A stretch of 64,000 nt of DNA from Sporichthya brevicatena (GTDB taxonomy: Bacteria; Actinomycetota; Actinomycetes; Sporichthyales; Sporichthyaceae), in contig NZ_BAAAHE010000007.1 of NCBI RefSeq assembly GCF_039525035.1, forward strand, positions 186,001 through 250,000, in the 5' to 3' direction. The notes beneath the pieces are model-generated. The model searched no databases, was not told the DNA's origin, and was given only the letters and a program-made list of their open reading frames with translations. Positions within the stretch are counted from its first letter, which is position 1. Every line of letters starts with the position of its first letter. Of this stretch, positions 52,031 to 59,700 are shown one piece after another. Position numbers and translations under genes: made by a program.

Positions 52031-52686
52031 GCGTCGAGTGCTCGTTCGAGACCGTCCAGCATCGCGCCGAGACCGGTGGAGAACGCGCGGTCGCTGAGGT
52101 GGCCGGGATAGGACGTCGCCGCCTCGATCAGGTGCGGGAACTCCTCCGTGGGGAGGCTCTTCAGCCGACGAGCCTCCTCCTCGCGGTCGACCCCGCCGCG
52201 GATTCGCTCCACGTGGGAGAATCCGAGGGTGTAGCAGATCAGTGACGTGAGGGCGTCCACGGCGGACTCCACCGAGAACCCGGCCTCGCGAAGGACGGCG
52301 AGCACGATCTCGCGGTGCCGGTCGAAGGCCGGCGTCGGGACGCGCCGGGTCAGGATGATCTCGGTGATGCCCGGGTGGGCACGCAGTTCGTTGTGGAGGC
52401 CGGTGAGGACCTCCTCCAGCTGCGCCCGCCAGGGGGCGTCGGGTGCCGGGTCGGACGCGAGGTCACCCAGGACGAGGGTGACGAGCTCGTCGTAGAGCGT
52501 GTCCTTGGTCGCGACGTAGCGGTAGAGCGTCATCGCGCCGATGCCGAGGTCGTCGGCGAGCCGACGCATGCTCAGCGCCTCGACGCCCTCGGCGTCGACG
52601 ATGCGCAGCGCCGCGTCCAGTACCGCCGGCAACGACGTGGACCGGGGCGGTCTGTAACGACGGGAGACCGCACGCTCCGCCGACAT
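52012..52686 (-). CDS. TetR-family transcriptional regulator (TetR_C type)
   Basis: The 224-residue protein has a basic extension before the HTH (about 12-65; 'MRRLADDLGIGAMTLYRYV'), matching TetR/AcrR proteins with the large TetR_C_1 ligand domain. GGGGGTGG lies before ATG 52686. The 146-base gap to the divergent membrane-protein gene is crowded with GTAC-centred inverted repeats, which are probably its operators. Targets would be itself and the genes at 52833-54470. Confidence 0.9.
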   Translation of the reverse strand: MSAERAVSRRYRPPRSTSLPAVLDAALRIVDAEGVEALSMRRLADDLGIGAMTLYRYVATKDTLYDELVTLVLGDLASDPAPDAPWRAQLEEVLTGLHNELRAHPGITEIILTRRVPTPAFDRHREIVLAVLREAGFSVESAVDALTSLICYTLGFSHVERIRGGVDREEEARRLKSLPTEEFPHLIEAATSYPGHLSDRAFSTGLGAMLDGLERALDAQTGRT

Positions 52687-52703
52687 GTTCCACCCCCTTG
52701 ACT

Positions 52704-52762
52704 CTGTACGGAACAAGAGTAACGTACAGCCGTAGCGTACAGCTCTATCGTACGACGTACGT
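52704..52762. promoter_or_regulatory. cluster of GTAC-centred operator-like repeats
   Basis: CTGTACG (52704-52710) pairs with CGTACAG (52723-52729). CGTACAG recurs at 52736-52742, and TCGTACGA and ACGTACGT lie at 52748-52762. Such spacing suggests several TetR dimers bind between the TetR gene and the divergent gene at 52833. Confidence 0.6.
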
Positions 52763-52832
52763 CTCTCGGAGCGAGCGGGGAATCACCGCAAGACGCCCGT
52801 TCGCGCGCCTCGGAACGCAGGAGGGCTGTGCC

Positions 52833-53588
52833 GTGGAAGCACGGGTGCATCGGGTTCTGATCTGGGCCGGACCGGCCATGGTGGTGCTGTGGGTCGGCGC
52901 ATTCGTGCTGGTCGCGGGGTTCATCCCGCCGCACGACCCGGGCCTGGACCCCGATCAGATCGTCGGCAAGTACGCCGACCACACCGGAGCCATCAAGCTC
53001 GGCATGGTCGTGTCCATGGCCGGCTCGGCCCTGCTCGTGCCGTGGGCGATCGCCATCTCGGGCCAGCTCAAGCGGATCGACGGCGCCCGCGGACTGGCGG
53101 ACGTGCAGATGGCGTCCTGTGCGCTGCTCTCGCTGGAGTTCATCACGCCCATCGGTGTCTGGATGGCGACCGCGTTCCGTTTCGACGGCCGCGCCCCCGA
53201 CGTCACCCGGGCCATGAACGACCTCGGCTGGATCCTGTTCATGACCGTCATCTGGTCGGCCTGGGTGCAGATCCTCGCCATCGGAGCGGCGATTCTGATT
53301 GACCGTCGGGACGAGCCGATCCTGCCGCGCTGGCTGGGCTACCTGAACCTGTGGGTCGCCGTCCTGATCCTGCCGGCCGGCACCGTTCTGTACTTCAAGG
53401 ACGGTCCGTTCGCCTGGAACGGACTGCTCGGGTTCTACCTGCCGCTGGCCGCCTTCTGCGCCTGGATCGCTGCCACGACCTGGTGCGTGCACGAGGCGCT
53501 GAACCGCCAGATCGCCGAGGGCAGTGAGCCGGGTGTCCGCGCGGAGCTGGTCCCGGTCCGGCCACGGGTCGATGCCGTCAACTACTGA
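52833..53588 (+). CDS. six-helix membrane protein of unknown function
   Basis: The 251-residue protein has about six hydrophobic helices (about 8-28, 50-70, 88-108, 128-148, 160-180, 195-215). A conserved-looking external loop 'GFIPPHDPGLDPDQIVGKYADH' lies between helices 1 and 2 (about 28-50). AGGAGGG lies before GTG 52833. The operator cluster links it to the divergent TetR gene. It may be an exporter-like or sensor protein; the family is not recognised. Confidence 0.7.
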   Translation: MEARVHRVLIWAGPAMVVLWVGAFVLVAGFIPPHDPGLDPDQIVGKYADHTGAIKLGMVVSMAGSALLVPWAIAISGQLKRIDGARGLADVQMASCALLSLEFITPIGVWMATAFRFDGRAPDVTRAMNDLGWILFMTVIWSAWVQILAIGAAILIDRRDEPILPRWLGYLNLWVAVLILPAGTVLYFKDGPFAWNGLLGFYLPLAAFCAWIAATTWCVHEALNRQIAEGSEPGVRAELVPVRPRVDAVNY

Positions 53589-53639
53589 CGGCACCTCAGA
53601 TTGCTTAGTTGAAGATTCCCTACTCCCAGGAAGTCGGCC

Positions 53640-54470
53640 ATGATCGTTGCTGCCCTACCTCTAGAACGGGACATCACCCAGATACCGACGATCTCGCCCG
53701 AGCGGGCGGAGGCTTTCACCACCGGTGGAGTGATCGTCTCCGCGTTGATCGTGCTCTTCGCGTTCGTCGAACTCGCGCGCCGTCGTTCTCCGCTCCTCCT
53801 GCTCTGCCTGGTCGGCAGTCTGGGATGCAGTCTCAGCGAACCGATCTGGGACGCCCTCGGCGGCGTTCGCTTCTTCCACGGGAACCACACCGCGTGGACG
53901 CAGTTCCCCGACCTGGCCCAGCCGATCCACTACCCGTGGTGGACGATGTGCACCTACACCGCGTTCGGTGGTCTCGCCTGCTACGCGTTCTACAAGGCCT
54001 TCGCCACGCGGAGCTGGCGGATCTTCGTCGGTGCGTTGATCGGCCAGGCCGTCTTCAACATCTTCCTCGAGGGCTTCCTCCTCACCAGCCTGTACGACTA
54101 CTACGGCGAGCAGCCCTGGCGCGTCGGCACCGACTTCCCGCTGTGGTGGGTGCCGGTGAACTACGGCGAGATGCTGGCCGGCTTCCTGCTCTTCCTCGCG
54201 ATCCAGTACTGGGGCCCCGCCAAGGGTGGGCTCGCGGCCATCCCGCTCGTCGTGTGCAGCTTCTCGGCCTGGGAACTGTGGGCCGGCTGGCCGACCTACG
54301 CGGCCATCAACCTGGACATCCCCGGTGGCTGGCGTGTGCTGGCGGCCTTCACCAGCACCACGATCGCGGCGAGCAGTGCCTACCTCATGGGCAAGTACCT
54401 GTTCGGCCCGGTGACGCGCGAAGCGCTCGTCGCGGTTCCGCGACCTGAGCGGGAGGCCGTTCCGGCCTGA
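53640..54470 (+). CDS. multi-helix membrane protein of unknown function
   Basis: The 276-residue protein has about seven hydrophobic helices with many Trp/Tyr residues and conserved-looking polar positions ('FLEGFLLTSLYDYYG', 'NYGEMLAGFLLFL', 'SFSAWELWAGWP'). It resembles a carotenoid- or steroid-binding type of membrane protein only loosely. It is read in the same direction as 52833 after a 51-base gap. A strong hairpin at 54493-54533 ends the unit. Confidence 0.65.
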   Translation: MIVAALPLERDITQIPTISPERAEAFTTGGVIVSALIVLFAFVELARRRSPLLLLCLVGSLGCSLSEPIWDALGGVRFFHGNHTAWTQFPDLAQPIHYPWWTMCTYTAFGGLACYAFYKAFATRSWRIFVGALIGQAVFNIFLEGFLLTSLYDYYGEQPWRVGTDFPLWWVPVNYGEMLAGFLLFLAIQYWGPAKGGLAAIPLVVCSFSAWELWAGWPTYAAINLDIPGGWRVLAAFTSTTIAASSAYLMGKYLFGPVTREALVAVPRPEREAVPA

Positions 54471-54492
54471 GGCCTCTTCTGGCCCGAGGAGT

Positions 54493-54533
54493 AGTGGAGC
54501 GGCGACTGCCGCCGGCGTCGTCGCCGCTCCACT
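54493..54533 (+). terminator. 14-bp perfect hairpin
   Basis: AGTGGAGCGGCGAC and its complement enclose a 13-base loop in the 164-base gap before the solute-binding gene. There is no T-tract. The remaining bases 54534-54634 hold GGAAGAAGGA before ATG 54635 and no clear promoter. Confidence 0.65.
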
Positions 54534-54634
54534 GCGGGGGCACTGATGGCTCGCCTGCGGCGCGCTGCCGTGCGCCGCCCACGCAAGCACGACGTCAGGC
54601 GCCCCCGCGCGCCCTTTTCCGGAAGAAGGATCGG

Positions 54635-56209
54635 ATGTCTCGAGTGCTGTCGACCCGCCGCGCGTCGACTCGCGCCGCTCTCGTCGCGTGCGGCGTCTGC
54701 CTGGCCCTGGTGGCCGGGTGCGGGAACCGGGTGGATCACGAACGGGTCGTTGCGGTCGGCAACGGGTACGGCCCCGTGGACGCGGCCCGGAACAACCAGG
54801 GTGCAGTCGTGCCGGGGGCCGCCGCGCCCGGGACCGGCGCGGTGGCGGCCGACGTCCCCGCTCCGGGGGCCCTCGCTGCCGATGTCTCCGAGGCCACCGC
54901 GTCGGTGGTGACCGCGCCGGGAACGGCGGACCGCGTGGCCGCGCCCGCCGGGTCGAAGAGCGTGGCGGCCGCCGATCGGACGGTGGCCACGCAGGCGCAG
55001 GCGGCGACCTGCACGGCACCGCTGGCGCCGATCGTCCTGGGGCAGACGCTTGCCTCGTCCGGGCTCGTCGGTGCCGCGATCGCCGGCCTGCGTACCGGGC
55101 TCGCGGTCTGGGCGAAGGACGTCAACTCTCGAGGTGGCGTGCAGTGCCACCCCGTGCAGCTGATCCAGCTCGACGACGGCTCCGACGCGGCTCGGGTGTC
55201 GGCGAACTGGAACTCGATGGTCCACGACCGCGGCGCCGTGGCGATCGTCGCTTCCGGCGCTCCCGTCGCGAACGCAGCGCTGCGCACGGCGGCGGAGCGG
55301 GACAAGGTTCCCGTGGTCGGCGGCGACCTCACGACGGTGGACTGGCTGCAGAGTCCGTACCTGTTCTCCACGGGCGGCTCGCCGTTGACCGCCTACGACG
55401 GCAGCGTGATCGACGCGTCGAAAGCGATCGGCGGAGCGGTCAAGGCCGGCATGGTCTACTGCGTCGAGGCCTCGATCTGCACGAGCCTGCGGAACAACTT
55501 CCCGAAGAGTGTGGAACGAGCCGGCGTCGAGTTGGGTCCGGTCATCGCGACGTCGCTGACCCAACCGGACTTCACCGCCGAGTGCCAGCAGCTCAAGTCC
55601 GCGGGCGTCAACCTGTTGTGGGTCGGGCTGGACGGGTCGGCCGCGATCCGCGCCGTTCGATCCTGCTCGTCGTTGAACTACACGCCGGTCATCGCGACGG
55701 GGTCGATCGCGGTGAGCGCGGCGGCCGCGGCCGACAACGGCCTGCGACGGAACACCATGTATCTCGGCACGCAACTCGTTCCCTACACCGTCACCGATTC
55801 GCCGGCTGTCAAGGCGTTCACCGACGCGATGCGTCGCTACGCGCCCAGTGCCGTCCTGGAGCAGAACGCGCTGTTCGGGTGGGCGGCCGGCAAGTTGTTC
55901 GAGGCTTCCCTGGCCAACGTCGCCGACAAGGCGCGGGCGGGTACCGTGACCACGGCGATGATCCTCGAAGGCCTCTGGAAGGTGAAGACGGAGAGGCTCG
56001 ACGGACTCAGCCCCGGAGTGACCTTCAGCGAGGGCAAGCCCGCGGCGAACGTGGACTGCTACTACGGGCTCAAGCTCGACGTGAACGGATTCTCCGCGGT
56101 GAGCGGCAGCAAGCCGACCTGTTTCGGTGCCAGCAAGCGGCTGGAGAAACCTGCGGCGCAGGCCCCGGTGCCGGACACCGCGCTCGGGCGTCAGGAACAA
56201 CCCACATGA
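54635..56209 (+). CDS. ABC importer solute-binding lipoprotein (paralogue 2)
   Basis: The 524-residue protein has the same design as the protein at 38874: lipobox 'LVAGCGN', the conserved post-lipobox segment 'AVGNGYGPVDAARNNQGA', a shorter Ala-rich linker (about 60-125) and a Leu/Ile/Val-binding domain with 'GQTLASSGLVGAA' and 'VNSRGG'. It has no own permease or ATPase genes here, so it probably feeds the importer at 36982-44193 with a different substrate. The P450 gene follows after 8 bases. Confidence 0.9.
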   Translation: MSRVLSTRRASTRAALVACGVCLALVAGCGNRVDHERVVAVGNGYGPVDAARNNQGAVVPGAAAPGTGAVAADVPAPGALAADVSEATASVVTAPGTADRVAAPAGSKSVAAADRTVATQAQAATCTAPLAPIVLGQTLASSGLVGAAIAGLRTGLAVWAKDVNSRGGVQCHPVQLIQLDDGSDAARVSANWNSMVHDRGAVAIVASGAPVANAALRTAAERDKVPVVGGDLTTVDWLQSPYLFSTGGSPLTAYDGSVIDASKAIGGAVKAGMVYCVEASICTSLRNNFPKSVERAGVELGPVIATSLTQPDFTAECQQLKSAGVNLLWVGLDGSAAIRAVRSCSSLNYTPVIATGSIAVSAAAAADNGLRRNTMYLGTQLVPYTVTDSPAVKAFTDAMRRYAPSAVLEQNALFGWAAGKLFEASLANVADKARAGTVTTAMILEGLWKVKTERLDGLSPGVTFSEGKPAANVDCYYGLKLDVNGFSAVSGSKPTCFGASKRLEKPAAQAPVPDTALGRQEQPT

Positions 56210-56217
56210 GGAGTCGA

Positions 56218-57537
56218 ATGAGTGCAGGAGAGCAGTTGGCGGCACCGACGTGTCCGTACGCTCCGACCGACTTCGGTCGCTTGTACGAGTTGGAGCCGGA
56301 GCTGGTCCGATGCCCCTTCCCGCTCTACGACGTGCTCCGCGACCGGGAACCTGTCTGGTTCGACGCTCGTCTTGACGCCTACGTGGTGACTCGGTACGCG
56401 GACGTGATGGAGATCCTGCGGGACCCTCTGACCTTCTCCTCGGCGATGGCCAGTGGGCCGACGTCGATCACGGGTCTGGCGCAGCGGATCGTGGACGACC
56501 CCGCCCGTCCGGAGCGATTGCGGAACCAGGCGGCCCGACGGCTGCGGATGGCCGAGACGCCGGTGCTGCTGCTGGCCGACCCGCCGCAGCACAAACGACA
56601 GCGCGCCCTGGTGGCCTCGGCGTTCAGTCCCCGCCGGATCGCGGCGTTGGAACCTGAGGTCCGCGAGCTCGCCGCCACGATGATCGACGGGTTCGCCGCG
56701 CGCGGCGAGGTCGAGTTGGTGCGGGAGTTCGCGCTCCCGCTGCCGATGACGGTGATCGCCACCATGCTCGGTGTCCCGCCCTCGGACCTGGCCGACTTCA
56801 AGCGGTGGGCCAATGCGTTCACGGCCGGAGTCGGGTCGGCCGACAAGCCGGCCGCGGAGGTCGCGCAGATGTTCGCGGACATCGACGCGTTCTACGACTA
56901 CTTCACCGAGCAGATCGCCCGTCGGCGGGCGCGTGGGCAGGACGACCTGCTCACCGACCTGGTGCACGCGCGAATGGACGGCGTCGAGCCGCTGACCGAC
57001 GACGAGATCCTTCTGATGCTGGCTCAGTTCCTGGTCGGCGGACACGAGACGACCACGTTGATGATCACGTCGATGATGCATCGCTTCGCGACCGAGCCGT
57101 ACCTGGCGGCGCGGGTGCGCCGCGAGCCGGAGCTGCTCCCGGCCCTGCTGGAGGAAATGCTTCGGCTCGAGGCGCCGGTGCAGGGCATGTTCCGCTCCGC
57201 CACCCGCGCAACGCGGATCGGTGACGTGGACGTGCCCGCGGGGGCATTGCTGTGGCTGGTGTTCGGCTCGGCGAATCGCGACCCCGAGGCCTTCCCCGAC
57301 CCTGACTTCCTGTCGTCGGAGGCTCGGCGCACGCCGCACCTCACGTTCGGCCGGTTCGAGCACTTCTGCCTGGGCTCGAGCGTCGCGCGGCTGGAGCTGC
57401 GAGTCGCGGGTGAACTGCTGCTCGATCGGCTTCGCGAGATCCGCCTGGCCTGTGAACCCCATGAGCTGGAACGGCACCGCAGCTTCGTACTGCACGGCTA
57501 CCCGGAGCTACCGCTCCGTTTCACCGCCGCACCGTGA
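56218..57537 (+). CDS. cytochrome P450 (paralogue of the 45483 gene)
   Basis: The 439-residue protein has 'FLVGGHETTTLM' (I helix, with His in the Gly-x position), ExxR in 'EEMLRLEAPVQGMFR', 'DPPQHKRQR' and the haem loop 'FGRFEHFCLGSSVAR' with Phe replacing Gly at the fourth position. The shared loop and long 'FSSAMASGP' region group it with the 45483 protein. GAGGAG lies 5 bases before ATG 56218. It lies between the binding-protein and lipocalin-like genes, probably in one operon. Confidence 0.93.
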   Translation: MSAGEQLAAPTCPYAPTDFGRLYELEPELVRCPFPLYDVLRDREPVWFDARLDAYVVTRYADVMEILRDPLTFSSAMASGPTSITGLAQRIVDDPARPERLRNQAARRLRMAETPVLLLADPPQHKRQRALVASAFSPRRIAALEPEVRELAATMIDGFAARGEVELVREFALPLPMTVIATMLGVPPSDLADFKRWANAFTAGVGSADKPAAEVAQMFADIDAFYDYFTEQIARRRARGQDDLLTDLVHARMDGVEPLTDDEILLMLAQFLVGGHETTTLMITSMMHRFATEPYLAARVRREPELLPALLEEMLRLEAPVQGMFRSATRATRIGDVDVPAGALLWLVFGSANRDPEAFPDPDFLSSEARRTPHLTFGRFEHFCLGSSVARLELRVAGELLLDRLREIRLACEPHELERHRSFVLHGYPELPLRFTAAP

Positions 57538-57549
57538 TCTGGAGGCACC

Positions 57550-58554
57550 ATGGCACGGCACCTGTTCGGCGACTTCGATCATCAAGCCGTGGTCGGAGCG
57601 TTCCGGCCCGACCCGGAGACGATGCGGGTCGAGGACCCGCAGTTCGGGCTACCCCTGCAGGCCACGTACATCTACGGCTTCTTCTCGGACGACCACGGCG
57701 CCACCTTCGGTGTCGAGCGCAAGTTCGTCGGCGGTCTCACGAGCGGCTGCTTCGTCCTGCGGGAGGACTACGAGACCGGCGAGCTGGGTCTGTCGCCGGC
57801 GACCGGGCGCAGCGCCCGGGGAGAGGTCCGTCGGAAGCTCGACGGTCCGGAACGGGTCTGGTCCGACCCGGTGTTCTCCCGGCTGCCCGAGGGGATCGGC
57901 AACGAGGACGAGCAGTCGATGGAGCTGCGCTGGCGGCACGAGTCCATCAGCTACTCGGAGGGCGACATCCTGACGCTCGCGGGTCCCAGTGCCGGGCTGG
58001 GTATCCAGGTCTTCTCGGCGTCGCGGGCGCACCCGATGCTCTACACCGTCATCTGTCACTGGGCGTCCGGCACCGTCCTCGGCCGACCGGTGTCCGGCCC
58101 GCTGTGGATGGACAACGCCTACTGGGCGCACGGTCGGGACTACAAGGACGACGTCTACTGGAAGTCGGTGGAGGTCTCCTGGCAGATCTTCTGCAACCGG
58201 TTCACGGACGGCAGTCTCGAATGGGGCCACTTCGTCACCGGGCGGGACGGATTCACGACCGGTGCGGTGGTCAACGGCGATCGACTGGTGGCCTCGACCT
58301 CAGGACTTAGGACCAAGTACGCCCTCGACGACGCCGGGTGGCCCACCTCGGTGGCGTACGACGTGGGTGACCTGCAGTACGAGTTCAGTGGCCCGGTGAG
58401 CGGGCGGATGACGCAGTTCTCCGCGGCCCGCGGCCCGGAGTACCGGGCGCAGACCGGGCAGACCCGTCGCCTCAACGACCGGCGCGAGATCGCCGACGGT
58501 CACACGTGGCTGGAGAGCTTCGCCGACCGTATCGCGGCGGACGGCCTCGCCTGA
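57550..58554 (+). CDS. lipocalin/AttH-like protein of unknown function (paralogue 2)
   Basis: The 334-residue protein is a paralogue of the protein at 32120: shared 'YGFF.D', 'ERKFVG', 'RGEVRRK', 'GTVLGRP', 'W.HFVTG.DGF' and 'TWLESFADRIA'. It is mainly beta, with no signal peptide, and possibly two lipocalin-like halves (DUF7065/DUF7064-like; tentative). It lies 12 bases after the P450 stop, with GGAGG before ATG. If CrtC-like, it could hydrate a double bond next to the P450 step. Confidence 0.75.
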   Translation: MARHLFGDFDHQAVVGAFRPDPETMRVEDPQFGLPLQATYIYGFFSDDHGATFGVERKFVGGLTSGCFVLREDYETGELGLSPATGRSARGEVRRKLDGPERVWSDPVFSRLPEGIGNEDEQSMELRWRHESISYSEGDILTLAGPSAGLGIQVFSASRAHPMLYTVICHWASGTVLGRPVSGPLWMDNAYWAHGRDYKDDVYWKSVEVSWQIFCNRFTDGSLEWGHFVTGRDGFTTGAVVNGDRLVASTSGLRTKYALDDAGWPTSVAYDVGDLQYEFSGPVSGRMTQFSAARGPEYRAQTGQTRRLNDRREIADGHTWLESFADRIAADGLA

Positions 58555-58600
58555 CTGCTCGAATCTGATGTCTCGTCAGGTCGAGATCCGCCCTGGCAGG

Positions 58601-58633
58601 AAAGTCTAGTTCTCAGTAGTCTGGTGGTCGACT
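58601..58633 (+). promoter_or_regulatory. promoter and AGTC-N8-GACT palindrome for the mutase operon
   Basis: A TAGTCT -10 lies at 58617-58622. It overlaps AGTC-N8-GACT (58618-58633). The 10 bases AAAGTCTAGT at 58601 are identical to 46793-46802. The leader would be about 25 bases with GGAGGCGG before ATG 58654. Confidence 0.5.
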
Positions 58634-58653
58634 TTCTAGCGCGCGGAGGCGGA

Positions 58654-58989
58654 ATGGCGAAGGGCCTGCTCATCGTTCTCAGCGAGCCTACGGCGGGGGC
58701 GGACGAGGACGAGTTCAACCGGTGGTACAGCGAGGAGCACGCTCCCGAGATGATCGACCGCGGCGCGGCGGTGTCCTTCCGGCGCCTGCGTGCGAGCGGG
58801 ATCCCGCTGGCGGCGGGAATTCCGGAGCCGGCCACCTACGTCGCCGTCTACGAGATCGAGGCCGAGACGGCCGAGGACGTCGAGGCGATCAAGGCGCAGT
58901 TGGGGCGGACGAAGCACCTGAGTCGTGGCATGAGCTCCACCCTGGACCTCGCGTCGATCCGGGCCGCGTTCTATCTCCCGGTGGACTGA
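58654..58989 (+). CDS. EthD/dimeric alpha-beta barrel protein
   Basis: The 111-residue protein has the ferredoxin-like pattern of EthD-type proteins: 'LLIVLSEPTAGADEDEFNRWYSEEHAPEMIDR' spans about residues 4-37, and 'ATYVAVYEIEAET' begins the second strand pair. The 'W...EH.P' motif is shared by this family, whose members bind or cyclise hydrophobic intermediates and assist P450s. It starts the operon of ferredoxin, B12 subunit, mutase and CoA ligase; the ferredoxin starts 4 bases later. Confidence 0.8.
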   Translation: MAKGLLIVLSEPTAGADEDEFNRWYSEEHAPEMIDRGAAVSFRRLRASGIPLAAGIPEPATYVAVYEIEAETAEDVEAIKAQLGRTKHLSRGMSSTLDLASIRAAFYLPVD

Positions 58990-58993
58990 GTTC

Positions 58994-59311
58994 GTGACGG
59001 TGACGGTGCGTCCGTCCGGGATCCGGCTGGAGCCGAACCCCGACGAGACGGTCTTTCGTGCCGCTGCTCGGCAGGGCTACCGCTGGCCGACGATCTGCGG
59101 GGGCAACGGGACGTGCCGGACCTGCGTCATGACCGTCGAGTCCGGCCGCGAGAACTGCGGCCCGATCGGTGACCTCGAGGCCGAAGGTCTCGACGCGCTC
59201 AAGGAGGCCAAGGACGGCGGACTACGGCTCGCGTGCCAGACCACCGTGACCGGCGACGTCGTCGTCACCAAGCGGGGCGTCAAGAAGTGGCCGAACGAGG
59301 CGGCGTCATGA
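58994..59311 (+). CDS. [2Fe-2S] ferredoxin, vertebrate/adrenodoxin type
   Basis: The 105-residue protein has Cys35-x5-Cys41-x2-Cys44 and Cys81, spacing like adrenodoxin and putidaredoxin rather than plant-type C-x4-C-x2-C. Such ferredoxins carry electrons to P450s and some Rieske oxygenases. It is the only ferredoxin gene in the window, and no reductase is adjacent. Its stop overlaps the B12-subunit start by 4 bases, so it is translated with a mutase; electron use by the mutase itself is not expected, which makes the pairing odd. Confidence 0.9.
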   Translation: MTVTVRPSGIRLEPNPDETVFRAAARQGYRWPTICGGNGTCRTCVMTVESGRENCGPIGDLEAEGLDALKEAKDGGLRLACQTTVTGDVVVTKRGVKKWPNEAAS

Positions 59312-59700
59312 GGGTGCGGGTGCTTCTGGGAATGCTCGGGGTCGACGTGCACTCGCGCGGTCTGCGTACGGTGTCGCGGATCCTGCGCGACGCCGGGGTC
59401 GAGGTCATCTACCTGGGCGAGCACAACAGCGCAGCGGGCATGGCGGCGGCCGCGGTCGCCGAGGACGTCGACGCGATCGGGGTCAGCTTCAGCGTCAGCA
59501 CCTACACGCACTACGTCGCGGACCTGACGGCCGAGTTGCGCCGCGTCGGGGCGCAGGACATCCCGGTGATGGTGGGCGGGCTGATCCACCCCGAGGACGT
59601 CGAGCACCTACGCTCGCTCGGCGTCGCGGTGGTGTTCGGCCCGGACTCGACCCCAGACGCGATCCTGGACTACGTCGGCGGACTGGCGAGGGCGCTGTGA
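59308..59700 (+). CDS. cobalamin-binding small subunit of an acyl-CoA mutase
   Basis: The 130-residue protein is a stand-alone B12-binding fold. The base-off motif D-x-H-x2-G is present as 'VDVHSRG' (Asp13, His15, Gly18). The next family motif, usually S-x-L, reads 'SFS'. 'VMVGGLI' is the third loop (GG). It has the size of HcmB/IcmB-type subunits and pairs with the large subunit in the next gene, which it overlaps (GTGA). Confidence 0.9.
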   Translation: MRVRVLLGMLGVDVHSRGLRTVSRILRDAGVEVIYLGEHNSAAGMAAAAVAEDVDAIGVSFSVSTYTHYVADLTAELRRVGAQDIPVMVGGLIHPEDVEHLRSLGVAVVFGPDSTPDAILDYVGGLARAL

